This document shows, piece after piece, positions 26,364 to 35,308 of a DNA stretch of 64,000 nucleotides (within the stretch, counting starts at the first letter, position 1; each line of letters begins with the position of its first letter). This DNA comes from Chitinilyticum aquatile DSM 21506 (GTDB lineage: Bacteria; Pseudomonadota; Gammaproteobacteria; Burkholderiales; Chitinibacteraceae). The position numbers were made by a program, and so were the translations under genes. Below the pieces are notes generated by a model. That model was not told the origin of the DNA, did no database searches, and worked only from the letters and a program-made list of their open reading frames with translations. Location of the stretch: NCBI RefSeq assembly GCF_000430805.1, contig NZ_AUMS01000013.1:62001-126000 (forward strand), in the 5' to 3' direction.

Positions 26364-27131
26364 TCATTGAGCGCTGGCTTCAGCGGCGTTTTTCAGCGGA
26401 ATCTTCATGTCTTTCTTGCCCGGCACGAAGGTGAAATCGGCGGCAGAAGATTTGGTTTTGGTATCCCAGCTGTATACCGCGACATATTCCGGCTGCTCCG
26501 GCTGGTCGGTGCTGGTGATGACCAGCATGCACGGCAGCGGCTTGTCACTGCGTGTCACCCACAGCTGCCAGTCGGCATTGTCCTGGCGGAAGGCGAGGTG
26601 ATCGCACAGCTTGCCATTGATCGTCGAAGGGCCGACATAGGCTGCGCCCCTGATGGCGTCGATCTGCTCCTGCGTCTTGCCGAAGAGGAAGAGATCAGTC
26701 ATCGGGAAATGCATGCCGTATTTGTTCTCGGCGGTTTCGACCATTTCTGCAAGCGTGGACGGTGCATCTACCGTAGCGTAATAACCCAGCCTGGGAGCGT
26801 GAATGGTCAGCTGCTTGCCGTTGTAATAGAAAGTGCGGGTATGGCGATCGCCCTTGACCTCGGTGCGCAGCAGGTTCTTGCCGCCATACAGCAGCTTGCC
26901 GCTGGAGAGGTATTTGATCTTCTGGCCGTTTTCCAGCACGACATCCTGGCTGACTGCCGCCGTCACGCTGAAGGATTTCAGCGTGCGAAGGTGTTCGCCC
27001 ATCTGGATGACCTTATCGATGACGCGCTGGTTGCGAACGATTTCATCGCTTGCGCTGTCATCGGCATGTGCCACACCCAGCAGGGTGATGGACGCAGCGC
27101 CCAGTGCCAGCAGTTTCTTTTGCATGCTCAT
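26364..27131 (-). CDS. DUF2092-like periplasmic protein
   Basis: A 255-aa exported protein with signal peptide KKLLALGAASITLLGVAHA. The mature part has an outer-membrane-lipoprotein-carrier-like (LolA/LolB-type) pattern: FSVTAAVSQDVVLENGQKIKYLS, RTEVKGDRHTRTFYYNGKQLTI, DHLAFRQDNADWQLWVTRSDKPLP and FTFVPGKKDMKIP. This matches the DUF2092 family. ATG 27131 is preceded by AGGAGAG. It is paired with the Asn-rich DUF6515-like gene, a pairing that recurs in Proteobacteria as far as I recall. Lipid or hydrophobic ligand binding is inference. Confidence 0.8.
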   Translation of the reverse strand: MSMQKKLLALGAASITLLGVAHADDSASDEIVRNQRVIDKVIQMGEHLRTLKSFSVTAAVSQDVVLENGQKIKYLSSGKLLYGGKNLLRTEVKGDRHTRTFYYNGKQLTIHAPRLGYYATVDAPSTLAEMVETAENKYGMHFPMTDLFLFGKTQEQIDAIRGAAYVGPSTINGKLCDHLAFRQDNADWQLWVTRSDKPLPCMLVITSTDQPEQPEYVAVYSWDTKTKSSAADFTFVPGKKDMKIPLKNAAEASAQ

Positions 27132-27254
27132 GCAGCTCTCCTGAATGATGTTTCAAAACGGTCTTGCTTTGGGTTCCGGGCTTAACGATAGACCAAGGCC
27201 ATGCAGACATGAGGGTTTTGTCTCCGAATGTCCGGTTATTGGCGCAAGTACGGT

Positions 27255-28562
27255 TTACAGCTGACCGCTTTCCTTCAGTTTCAGGTAGTTGTTGACCAGC
27301 GCGGTCGGCAATTCCTGCGGGGTGACATCCAGCAGCTCGCGGGTGCGCAGCGACAGCCGGGTCATGGCGGTACAGCGGGCGCGCAGGTAATCCAGCGTGC
27401 CGGCGTGGCGTATGGCGTCCTCGAAACTGGTGACGGGCGTGCGTACGGCCTGGTCGAGTGCGATTTCCCGCAGTGACGCGCACAGCGTGAGGTGACGTTC
27501 GGACAAGAGCTGCAGGCTGGATGCCAGAGTGTCCTCATCCTCGTCTCGCAGATTGGTCAGCAGCACGACGAAAGAGCGCTTGCGGGCCTTTTCCAGTACG
27601 CGCTCGACGGCGGTCAGGTAATCCGGTGTGGCAAGTGTTGGCTGCAGGTCGTAGACGCCTTCCAGCAGGCGGTCGATGGCGACCCGTCCCTTGTGCGGCG
27701 GCAGCCAGCGCTCGACGCCGCCGAAGGCATACACGCCGATGGCGTCACCCTGCTTCTGTGCCGTCCAGCCCAGCAGCAGCATCGCGTCCAGCGCATGATC
27801 GAAGTGGCTGCGTTCATCGTCCATCGCCTGCATGCGCCGACTGCAGTCGAGCAGGAAAATGATCTGCTGGTCGCGCTCTTCCTGGTATTCGCGGCTGATC
27901 GGTTTTTGGAATCGCGCTGTGGCTTTCCAGTCGATCGCGCGCAGACTGTCGCCCTGCCGGTATTCGCGCAGCTGATGGAAGTCGGTGCCTTCGCCCCGGC
28001 GGCGGCGGCGCAGCACACCGCCCTGCGTGCGGGTGTCGGTGGCGTGGATGCTTTGGTGCAGGATGCGGGCAAAGTCCGGGAAGACGCGCACCGCTTCGGG
28101 TTCGCCGGTCCATTGCCGTCGCTGCCACAGTCCCCAGGGACTATCGATGCGCAATTCGATGCGCCCGAACTGGTGATTGCCGCGCAGGAGCGGACGCAGG
28201 CGATAGCTGATCTGGCTGGCGCTGCCCGCTTCCAGTCGGTGCTGCAGCGCATGCGGCAGCCCGGCCATTTCCCAGCCGGAGGGGTAATGATCGAAGACGG
28301 CGACCTGCAGCGGGCGGCCGCCGGTGTGCATCAGTGTCAGCGTGCTGTCGCGCCAGCGTCCCTGCGACCAGGCTCCTGCATGCAGGCGGGAGGCGTCCAC
28401 GCGCGGCGGACGCCAGCCCCGTACCGCATCGACCAGAGCCATCAGGATCAGCAGGCCGGCGATAGTCAGCCATGCCGGCTGCAGCGGCGTGAAGAAGGCC
28501 GGTACCAGCCCCAGCAAAGCCAGCAGCAGGGTCAGCCCGAGCAGGCGTCGACCGGGAATCAT
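27255..28562 (-). CDS. DUF58 domain protein, partner of the MoxR ATPase
   Basis: A 435-aa protein with two N-terminal membrane segments (LLGLTLLLALLGLVPAFF and AWLTIAGLLILMALVDAV) and a cytosolic part with the DUF58 signature LREYRQGDSLRAIDWKATARF. A vWA-like fold follows, with a MIDAS-like QIIFLLDCSRRMQA. MoxR ATPases and DUF58 proteins form chaperone-type pairs, thought to fit cofactors or assemble envelope complexes. It overlaps the moxR gene by 4 bp and is the last gene of the operon that begins with the RDD genes. Confidence 0.9.
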   Translation of the reverse strand: MIPGRRLLGLTLLLALLGLVPAFFTPLQPAWLTIAGLLILMALVDAVRGWRPPRVDASRLHAGAWSQGRWRDSTLTLMHTGGRPLQVAVFDHYPSGWEMAGLPHALQHRLEAGSASQISYRLRPLLRGNHQFGRIELRIDSPWGLWQRRQWTGEPEAVRVFPDFARILHQSIHATDTRTQGGVLRRRRRGEGTDFHQLREYRQGDSLRAIDWKATARFQKPISREYQEERDQQIIFLLDCSRRMQAMDDERSHFDHALDAMLLLGWTAQKQGDAIGVYAFGGVERWLPPHKGRVAIDRLLEGVYDLQPTLATPDYLTAVERVLEKARKRSFVVLLTNLRDEDEDTLASSLQLLSERHLTLCASLREIALDQAVRTPVTSFEDAIRHAGTLDYLRARCTAMTRLSLRTRELLDVTPQELPTALVNNYLKLKESGQL

Positions 28563-29533
28563 GCGCGTGGAGCCGGCAGCTGTTCAAGCAGGCCGCGCAG
28601 CAGGCGGTCGGCATCCAGGCCTTCCAGCTCGGCTTCCGGCGTGATGGCGATGCGGTGGCGCAGTACCGGCAATGCTGCCTGCTTCACATCGTCAGGCGTC
28701 ACGAAATCGCGCTGTTCCAGCACGGCCCAGGCGCGGGCAAGGCGGATCAGCGCAATGGCGCCGCGCGGGCCGGCGCCGATGCCGATGCCGGGCCAGTCGC
28801 GCGTGGCGCGCACAATGCGCACCGCGTAATCGAGCACCTGCTCGTCAACGCGCACCTGCGCCACGACCTGCTGCAGCGTGGCGACGGTTTCCGGCTTGAT
28901 CAGCGTATTGACTGCAGCGACATCCAGCGCATCGCCGATGCGCCCTTGTGTGGTCAGCCGGGCGAGTTCCAGTTCTTCCGCCGCACTCGGGTAATCCATC
29001 AGCACTTTCACCAGAAAGCGGTCTAGCTGGGCCTCCGGCAGCGGGTAGGTGCCTTCCTGCTCGATCGGGTTCTGCGTGGCGAGCACCATGTAGGGAGCGT
29101 CGAGCGGATGCGATTCGCCTTCGATGGTCACCTGGCGTTCCTGCATGACTTCCAGCAGGGCCGATTGCGTTTTGGCCGGTGCGCGGTTGATTTCATCGGC
29201 CAGCAGCAGATGCGTGAAAATCGGGCCGCGGCGCACGGTAAAACTCTGGTTTTTCAGGTCGAACACCGCATGGCCGACCACATCGGCCGGCATCAGGTCG
29301 GGCGTGAACTGGATGCGGGCGAACTGGCCGGAAAAGGTCTTGGCCAGCGCTTTCACCAGCAGCGTCTTGCCCAGCCCCGGCATGCCTTCGAGCAGCACAT
29401 GGCCACCGGCCAGCAGGCTGGCGAGTACTGCCCGCACGGCATCGGTCTGGCCGACCACAGAACGGGCGATTTCAGCCTGCAGGCGTTGCGCGATGTCGGA
29501 GGCCTGGGTGAAGTGTTCCGGGCTGACGCTCAT
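28559..29533 (-). CDS. MoxR-family AAA+ ATPase
   Basis: A 324-aa AAA+ chaperone. Walker A is EGMPGLGKTLLVKALA, the family motif RIQFTPDLMPADVVG follows, then Walker B THLLLADEINRAPAKTQSALLEVMQERQ with sensor 1 VLATQNPIEQEGTYPLPEAQLDRF. Length and motifs are typical of the MoxR proper group. It overlaps DUF4350 and DUF58 genes by 4 bp on each side, so translation is coupled throughout the operon. Client proteins are unknown. Confidence 0.95.
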   Translation of the reverse strand: MSVSPEHFTQASDIAQRLQAEIARSVVGQTDAVRAVLASLLAGGHVLLEGMPGLGKTLLVKALAKTFSGQFARIQFTPDLMPADVVGHAVFDLKNQSFTVRRGPIFTHLLLADEINRAPAKTQSALLEVMQERQVTIEGESHPLDAPYMVLATQNPIEQEGTYPLPEAQLDRFLVKVLMDYPSAAEELELARLTTQGRIGDALDVAAVNTLIKPETVATLQQVVAQVRVDEQVLDYAVRIVRATRDWPGIGIGAGPRGAIALIRLARAWAVLEQRDFVTPDDVKQAALPVLRHRIAITPEAELEGLDADRLLRGLLEQLPAPRA

Positions 29534-30711
29534 AAACGGTTCCTCAATGATTGCAAAAGGGCGATGCGCGCAGTGAACTGCGCAGGATGGCTGGGGCAGC
29601 GGCCGGTCAGCGCCTGTTCGAGGGCCGTTGCCGGCACCTCATAGCGCAATGACAGTACGCGGATGAGTTCGTGATCGGGCAGGCGCGAGAGCTCGGGCAG
29701 GCGGTTGGCGATGCGCTGGCGCAGGGCCTGCCGCGCCGCAGAGAGCAAGTGATGACGCCCGGCTTCACGCTGCCAGAGCCAGCGTGCGCTGCCGTCGATA
29801 TGCTCAAGAATTGCGCGGCGGGGACTGGCTTCATTGGGCAGCAGCGGGCCGAAGCGGCAGCTTGCCCGCCAGAGCGCCAGCGGCAGCAGCAACGCGAGGC
29901 CCAGCAAGGGCCAGGGCAGCTTCATCCACAGCAGCGTGTACCAGGGCAGATTGCTTTGTCCGCTGACCAGCCAGACATTGGCTGAAGGCCCGGCCAGTCG
30001 GCTGACATGCCACAGCAGTTCGGCGTGATCGCGCTGCTGCAGTGAACCATTGGCCAGTAGATGCTGGATGCCCGATGTCAGGACGATCCAGCCACGGCCG
30101 TGCCGGTAGGCAAGCAGGTACGGGCCGGTTTCATCCGACCAGGCCGGGCTGACCTTGCCCGGCTGCAGTGCGGCCAGCATGTCGGTGTCGATCTGCAGCG
30201 CATGATCGACACCGGGCAGGCTGAGTTGCGCGAGAGTTGAGGCATCATCCTCACTGTCATGCTCGTCATCTTCGTGAGTAGGGTCGTATTCCGCATGCTG
30301 CAAATCCAGCTCGCGCAGCAGCTGGTCGCTTTCGCGCGGGTCGATCAGCTTGTCGTCGTCGTCGTAATCGCGCCCGCCCGTCGAGGTGAACAGCACGCCA
30401 CCCGCATTCACCCAGCGCATCAGCGCGTCGTGATCGCTGCGCGCCAGCGAGCTGTTGCGCCAGGGCAGCACGATGACACCTGCTTGTGGCAGTTCTTGCT
30501 GATGGGTCGACAGATCGGGAATCTGCCGGACCTTCAGGCCATTTTTCTCCAGAAAGCGCGCGGCGAGCAGCAGCGGCTGCTCACGCATTTCCGCTGACGC
30601 GGGACGCCACTGCCACTCGGGCTTGCGCTCCATGGTTCTGAACCACCAGACGCTGATGGCGAGTGTGATGAGCAGCAGCAGGGCGCTGAGCAGAATGCCG
30701 CGCAGCTTCAT
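29530..30711 (-). CDS. DUF4350 domain protein
   Basis: A 393-aa membrane protein with an N-terminal helix (GILLSALLLLITLAISVWWF). A periplasmic ThuA/glutamine-amidotransferase-like DUF4350 domain follows (LLLAARFLEKNGLKVRQI, VIVLPWRNSSLARSDHDALMRWVNAGGVLFTSTGG). A second helix comes near residue 265 (LPWPLLGLALLLPLALWRA) and then a cytosolic helical end (GRHHLLSAARQALRQRIANRLP). It overlaps both neighbours by 4 bp. DUF4350 proteins are standard members of MoxR-DUF58 operons. Molecular role unknown. Confidence 0.85.
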   Translation of the reverse strand: MKLRGILLSALLLLITLAISVWWFRTMERKPEWQWRPASAEMREQPLLLAARFLEKNGLKVRQIPDLSTHQQELPQAGVIVLPWRNSSLARSDHDALMRWVNAGGVLFTSTGGRDYDDDDKLIDPRESDQLLRELDLQHAEYDPTHEDDEHDSEDDASTLAQLSLPGVDHALQIDTDMLAALQPGKVSPAWSDETGPYLLAYRHGRGWIVLTSGIQHLLANGSLQQRDHAELLWHVSRLAGPSANVWLVSGQSNLPWYTLLWMKLPWPLLGLALLLPLALWRASCRFGPLLPNEASPRRAILEHIDGSARWLWQREAGRHHLLSAARQALRQRIANRLPELSRLPDHELIRVLSLRYEVPATALEQALTGRCPSHPAQFTARIALLQSLRNRL

Positions 30712-32315
30712 TGCGCACCTCCGTGCAATTGTCGCCAGCGCTGGCAGAGCTGCTGCAGCGTGGCGATTTCCGGCCAGCGGTCGGCGTAGGCTGCGGCTTG
30801 CCAGATGCGGGTCAGATCGGTGAAGTGCTCGCCGGCCTCTTTACTGATCTGGCCGTTGCGGACGGCTGTGCGGGCCGCCTCCAGGCAATCGCCTTCGGTA
30901 AAGCCGGCTGCGAGTTCCAGCGCATACCGGTGCGCGAGCCGTGACACGCTGGCGCGGTAAAGCAGCGCCAGTGCGGCACGATGCTGGCCATCGTGCCAGA
31001 GCGCGAGCACGCTGGCCGGAATGTCGGACGGCAGGCTTTCCGGGCGGATGTCCAGCCCGCAGATTTCCGCTGCAGGGACGAAACCTTTCTCATCCTTGTC
31101 GCTGCCCAGCAGGCCGCCCAGCAGCTTGCGGTTCCGGTAGATCAGCCAGGCCACCAGTATGATCAGCAGGGCAATGAATACCGGCTTCAGAATGTCGGCC
31201 ACCGGCAGCTTCGGCCCGTCAGCATTCAGCAGCTTTCTCAGCCACTCCCAGTCGCGGTCGTCCTTTTCTTCCTTTTCCGGTTTTTTCGGCTTGGGCTGCC
31301 AGCCCTCGACGCATTCCCAGTTGCTGAATTCTTCTGATCCGGCGAGCTGGTCGATGCTCTGGCGCAGACGCGCCTGCTCCGGGTTCGCGCTTGCGCTGCG
31401 GCTGGCCGTGCGCTGGTCGGGGCGAGCCAGCTTGCTGCAGTCTGCTGCGGCTTCTGCCGGTGTGCAGGGGAATGCAAAGGCCAGCATGGCTGCGAGCAGC
31501 ACCCCCAGTGTCTTGCTGATCGTTTTGCTCACCGATTTCCCGAGCGCCGGCGCCAGCTGGCTGCTGCGGCGGCGAGCGAGCTTGCGCAGCGCGATTTCGA
31601 TGTCCCAGCCTTCCAGCTCGGCACGCCGGTTCAGATAGAGCGTGAAACAGCTGGCGGCGTAATAAGGGCCGATAATGCCGGCGCTGAACAGGTAAGTGAG
31701 CAGCGGCAGATGGTTTTCCCAGCGGCCGGCTGCAAACTCGTCCTGCAGCAACAGAAAGGGGTTGATCTGCTCCGCGGAGGACAGAAAAATCCCCAGCAGG
31801 CTGATCAGCGCAAACTGCAGGATGAATTCGAAATGCGCGCAGATCACGCCGAACCATGCCGCGCTGCCATAGGCACCACGCGCGCCGAGCACGCGGCGGC
31901 GCAGGTTCGCCAGCTCGCCCCTGGCGCCTTCCAGTACCCACACCGGCTGATAGAGACCACGCCCGACCATGATGGGCCGCCACCAGGTCAGCGAGCGCAG
32001 CCAGCCCAGCCGCAGCAGCGACGGCCACGCCCTGAGTGCCTGCTTCACGCTGATCTGCTCGCCGAACACCGCGCGTGACAGGATGAAGATCGTGCTGCGC
32101 TCGATCAGCGGGCGCAGCCACCACAGCAGCAGCCAGTTCCACACCAGCAGCGATTGCGGCGAAAGCAGCGCGATCAGTGCGCCGAGAGGCAGCCAGATGG
32201 CCCACCAGGTGAGATAGACCGTGCGGGCATGTTCGCGCAGCAATGCGGAGCCAAGGTCGATGGCCTGTGCATGCGGGCGCGGACGCGCGTCGATCTGCAG
32301 CTGGTCGAGATTCAT
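30708..32315 (-). CDS. DUF4129-like membrane protein of the MoxR-DUF58 operon
   Basis: A 535-aa protein beginning MNLDQLQIDARPRP at ATG 32315. Two N-terminal membrane spans (LTWWAIWLPLGALIALL and LLVWNWLLLWWLRPL) are followed by further hydrophobic stretches around residues 170-230. A hydrophilic linker, a span near residue 390 (VFIALLIILVAWLIY) and a C-terminal DUF4129-like part (HDGQHRAALALLYRASVSRLAHRY) come next. It overlaps the SpoIIM-like gene by 4 bp. Its role is unknown, and the DUF4129 assignment rests on the C-terminal pattern and on context. Confidence 0.8.
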   Translation of the reverse strand: MNLDQLQIDARPRPHAQAIDLGSALLREHARTVYLTWWAIWLPLGALIALLSPQSLLVWNWLLLWWLRPLIERSTIFILSRAVFGEQISVKQALRAWPSLLRLGWLRSLTWWRPIMVGRGLYQPVWVLEGARGELANLRRRVLGARGAYGSAAWFGVICAHFEFILQFALISLLGIFLSSAEQINPFLLLQDEFAAGRWENHLPLLTYLFSAGIIGPYYAASCFTLYLNRRAELEGWDIEIALRKLARRRSSQLAPALGKSVSKTISKTLGVLLAAMLAFAFPCTPAEAAADCSKLARPDQRTASRSASANPEQARLRQSIDQLAGSEEFSNWECVEGWQPKPKKPEKEEKDDRDWEWLRKLLNADGPKLPVADILKPVFIALLIILVAWLIYRNRKLLGGLLGSDKDEKGFVPAAEICGLDIRPESLPSDIPASVLALWHDGQHRAALALLYRASVSRLAHRYALELAAGFTEGDCLEAARTAVRNGQISKEAGEHFTDLTRIWQAAAYADRWPEIATLQQLCQRWRQLHGGAQ

Positions 32316-33256
32316 CGCGCACCCCGGCCGGCAAAAAGGAAATAGCGCAGCACACCGGCCCACAGGACACCGCCGACCATGAATTTCACCATGGGCGGCA
32401 CATCCGCGCGAGAGGACCAGAATGCCTCGATGAAGGCGGCCAGAAAGGTCATCACTGCCGCGCCCAGCAGCATCGGCACGATCTGCCCGGCAGCGGCGCG
32501 AACACTGGCGCGGCGAGTCATGCGCCCGGGGCGCAGCAGCGCCAGCCCGAGTTTCAGCCCCGATGCGCCGGCGAGGATCAGGCCGGTGAGTTCCAGCGAG
32601 GCATGCCCGATCACGAAGGACCAGAAATTTTCGACGGTCGCCGGATTGAAGCTCAGCCAGGAAGCCACCACGCCGAAATGCACGCCGTTGAACGCGACGA
32701 AAAGCAGCGAACCCAGGCCGTAGAGCACGCCGCCGGCAAACACGCGGAAGCAGATCGACACATTGTTCCAGATGTAGAAGCCGAACATCATGATGTCGTC
32801 ATCCGACGTGCGCTCGCCGAAGCGCTCGTTGCCGTCGCTGTACATGTTCTCGAAGTGCGCCAGCTCAAAGGCCGAGCTGAAGCTGTAGGCGTAATCGCGG
32901 TTGCTGTGGATGGCGAGCGCAACCAGCAGCGCCGCGATGAGGAAAATCCCCAGCGACAGCAGCACCATGCGCCATTCGCTGCGCACCAGGCGCGGAAAAT
33001 CGCGCATCACCCAGCGCATCAGCAGCAGCTCGCGCTTTTCCGGCGCGGCATACAGCGTGCGGTGTGCCTGCAATGCCAGCTGGTTCAGCCGTTCGACCAG
33101 TGACGGCGAATAGCCGCGTTGCCGCGCCAGTGCCAGCGTATGGCACAACGCCCGGTAGCGTTCGGGGAAATCATTGGCGGGTGCCTTGGCCTGCAGGCTC
33201 AGCTCGATGCTTTGCCACAGGTCCGCATAGCGGGCTTCAAACAGTTTCTGCTTCAT
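32312..33256 (-). CDS. SpoIIM family (stage II sporulation protein M-like) membrane protein
   Basis: A 314-aa membrane protein with a soluble N-terminal helical part (FPERYRALCHTLALARQRGYS) and several spans. The family motif IWNNVSICFRVFAGGVLYGLGSLLFVAFNGVHFG is followed by FVIGHASLELTGLILAGASGLKLG. Despite its name the family is common in non-sporulating bacteria beside RDD and MoxR genes. It overlaps the DUF4129-like gene by 4 bp and lies 10 bp after the RDD gene. Confidence 0.9.
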   Translation of the reverse strand: MKQKLFEARYADLWQSIELSLQAKAPANDFPERYRALCHTLALARQRGYSPSLVERLNQLALQAHRTLYAAPEKRELLLMRWVMRDFPRLVRSEWRMVLLSLGIFLIAALLVALAIHSNRDYAYSFSSAFELAHFENMYSDGNERFGERTSDDDIMMFGFYIWNNVSICFRVFAGGVLYGLGSLLFVAFNGVHFGVVASWLSFNPATVENFWSFVIGHASLELTGLILAGASGLKLGLALLRPGRMTRRASVRAAAGQIVPMLLGAAVMTFLAAFIEAFWSSRADVPPMVKFMVGGVLWAGVLRYFLFAGRGAR

Positions 33257-33266
33257 CGGTTCGACT

Positions 33267-33986
33267 TCATGGTGCAGGCTTCTCCGGTGCCGGCTCCGGC
33301 GTCGCGCCGGTCAGGCCGGCGGCGTAATCCTGCAGGCGGCGCAGCGAGGCTTCGCCGGCCAGCCCGGTCAGTGGCTGGGCCAGATTGGCGAGTTCAAGCT
33401 GGCGTGCCGGTGGCAGCATCGGTGCGCGTTCGACGAAATCCAGAATGGCATGCTGCTCTTCCGGCTTCAGCGGGAAAGGCAATTCGCGCGGGGTACCATG
33501 TTGCAGCCTTTTTGATTTCTGCTTTTGCGGGCGATACACCACCAGGGTACCTGCCAGCATGTCGCCCAGACGGCGGAAGTCGCTATTGCTCAGCATGGTC
33601 AGCAGGCCCAGCCCGTACCACATCGGCAGAAAATCGGCCGCGCGCAGCAGATTGCGCAGTACACCCTCGCGCCAGCCGATCGGCAGGCCATTGTCGCGTA
33701 CCACCTGCACGCCGACGATGCGCTTGCCCGGCGTCATTCCCGAGCCATACACCTCGAACAGCACCGGGTAGGCCCACAGCAGCAGGAACAGCAGCAGCAT
33801 GGTCAGGCCCTGCTCGACGCCACTGCTGAAGCCGGGCAGATTGATCAGGAAGAACATGAAGAAGCCGAAAATCAGGCGGAAAAGGAAATCCAGCAGCCAG
33901 GCGAGCGCGCGTTTCGGCGCACCGGCCGGCGTCAGCGGCAGCGTGATGCCTTCGGGGGTTTGCAGGTGCAGGCGGCCGTCAAGCAT
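33267..33986 (-). CDS. RDD family membrane protein (operon paralogue 3)
   Basis: A 239-aa protein with the RDD domain: APKRALAWLLDFLFRLIFGFFMFFLINL carries the Arg and Asp, then GSGMTPGKRIVGVQVVRDNGLPIGWREGVLRNLLRAADFLP. Two to three membrane spans are present, with a cytosolic C-terminal tail ending in a Pro/Ala stretch. It overlaps the preceding RDD gene by 8 bp and leads into the SpoIIM-DUF4129-DUF4350-MoxR-DUF58 genes. RDD proteins are proposed to be small transporters, but the function is unproven. Confidence 0.88.
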   Translation of the reverse strand: MLDGRLHLQTPEGITLPLTPAGAPKRALAWLLDFLFRLIFGFFMFFLINLPGFSSGVEQGLTMLLLFLLLWAYPVLFEVYGSGMTPGKRIVGVQVVRDNGLPIGWREGVLRNLLRAADFLPMWYGLGLLTMLSNSDFRRLGDMLAGTLVVYRPQKQKSKRLQHGTPRELPFPLKPEEQHAILDFVERAPMLPPARQLELANLAQPLTGLAGEASLRRLQDYAAGLTGATPEPAPEKPAP

Positions 33987-34527
33987 GGGCGGGCTCGCGG
34001 ATCACGATGGTGTCGCTCCACAGATCGTTGAGGGTGCGGCGATCAGCGCGGAAAACCGGCGCCAGCGCCAGGAAATAGAGTGCCCAGCCCAGCAGGGGCA
34101 GTTGCAGAAGAAGGGGAACGACGAGGAGTGCAATCAGGGGTAGTTCCCGCAGCAGATAGCGCCCGATTGCGATGCGAGAACCATCGACCCGGCAGACCTT
34201 CAGCCCTAGCCAGTATTTGCCGACGGTGGCATTTTTTTTCCACATCAGCCAGATCTGGACGCCTATGGTCGACCAGAGAAAGGCTAGCCCGATAAAGCCC
34301 ACTGCCATTGAGAGTTGGCTATGGGAGACGCCAGCGAACACGCCTGTCAGCGATATTCTGATGAGCAGCGCTTGCGCGATGGCATAGCTGAAGATGATCG
34401 TGTATGACAGCACGAGGTTGATCAGGCTGGCGCAAAAGCGCCGGCGGCGGCTGGCTGGGCGCTGCTCGGCGGGGGCGGGCAGCCCGGTGAGGCTGGCTAG
34501 CGGCGGTGAATAGGGGTTCAGTGACAT
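33979..34527 (-). CDS. RDD family membrane protein (operon paralogue 2)
   Basis: A 182-aa protein beginning MSLNPYSPPLASL. The RDD pattern is visible: RRRFCASLINLVLSYTIIFSYA, then ATVGKYWLGLKVCRVDGSRIAIGRYLLRELPLI and a C-terminal DRRTLNDLWSDTIVIREP. Three hydrophobic segments are clear. It shares the N-terminal NPYxPP tag with the gene upstream (34635-35201) and with the small chimera at 36080-36202. It overlaps the downstream RDD gene by 8 bp. Confidence 0.85.
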   Translation of the reverse strand: MSLNPYSPPLASLTGLPAPAEQRPASRRRRFCASLINLVLSYTIIFSYAIAQALLIRISLTGVFAGVSHSQLSMAVGFIGLAFLWSTIGVQIWLMWKKNATVGKYWLGLKVCRVDGSRIAIGRYLLRELPLIALLVVPLLLQLPLLGWALYFLALAPVFRADRRTLNDLWSDTIVIREPAHA

Positions 34528-34634
34528 TACGCCATGCGTGGGCTGGACGGGGAGCCCATTGTAATGCGTTTTGCAGAAAGCAACACGCGGCTTTCTTTTG
34601 GTGTCAGAGCGAGTGTGGTCGGATTAACACGCCG

Positions 34635-35201
34635 TCAGGATGCAGGCGGGTCGGGCAGACGGATGACCACCGTGTCGCTCAGCAAGTCGATCAGGCTGCG
34701 ACGATGGGGGCGCAACAGCAGTGCTGCTTGCAGATAGTAGGTGATCAGCCCGCTGCAGAGTATCCAGACGAGTCTGTCGCCGTCCCATCTGAGGGATGTG
34801 TCCGTCCAGCCGAATACCAGAATGATCAGCAGAGGCATGGTCGGAATCAGCAGCAAGGGGAGCAATTCCCTGGCCAGCACATAACGCAGCGTGTCGCAGC
34901 GCGTGCCATCGCTGCGCACGACGCACAGGCCGAACCAGCCTTTGGCAATACTCTGTCCATCCCGCACCATGCTGCGAATCTGCATGCCGAAATAGCCCAG
35001 CAAAATCAGCCAGAAGGCGATGAAGCCTGCGTAACCGATTGCGGTCGTGATGGCCAGTGCGACCAGCAGCACGAGCGTGGTCAGTATCTGGTTGGCAAGT
35101 GCAGCCGCCAGCCGTCGCGCCGGGCTGGCCAGCACGTAAGCGGGTGCGGAGCCGTCATCGTCCAGGCGGGCTTGCGGCGGGGCGTAGGGGTTGTCGCTCA
35201 T
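34635..35201 (-). CDS. RDD family membrane protein (operon paralogue 1)
   Basis: A 188-aa protein starting MSDNPYAPPQARLDDDGS at ATG 35201, with GGAG upstream; the frame is open further up but lacks similarity there. RDD features: ARRLAAALANQILTTLVLLVALA, SIAKGWFGLCVVRSDGTRCDTLRYVLARELLPL and RRSLIDLLSDTVVIRLPDPP. It is the promoter-proximal member of three tandem RDD genes and aligns best with the second (34527-33979). A 49-bp repeat lies just upstream. Confidence 0.85.
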   Translation of the reverse strand: MSDNPYAPPQARLDDDGSAPAYVLASPARRLAAALANQILTTLVLLVALAITTAIGYAGFIAFWLILLGYFGMQIRSMVRDGQSIAKGWFGLCVVRSDGTRCDTLRYVLARELLPLLLIPTMPLLIILVFGWTDTSLRWDGDRLVWILCSGLITYYLQAALLLRPHRRSLIDLLSDTVVIRLPDPPAS

Positions 35202-35257
35202 GGAGTCTGCTCCGGCTGTACTGTCATCGAGGTGTGGTGCGGGCTTGATAGGTTGGC

Positions 35258-35306
35258 GGGTATTATTGTGAAGCCATTTCATTCAATTGGCTGTGTTGAT
35301 ATACCT
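35258..35306. repeat. 49-bp palindromic repeat, canonical copy
   Basis: GGGTAT (35258-35263), AGCC at offset 14 and GGCT at offset 31 are intact; the right end reads ATACCT (35301-35306). It ends 2 bp from the DUF1275 stop and precedes the RDD operon. Confidence 0.88.
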
Positions 35307-35308
35307 GC

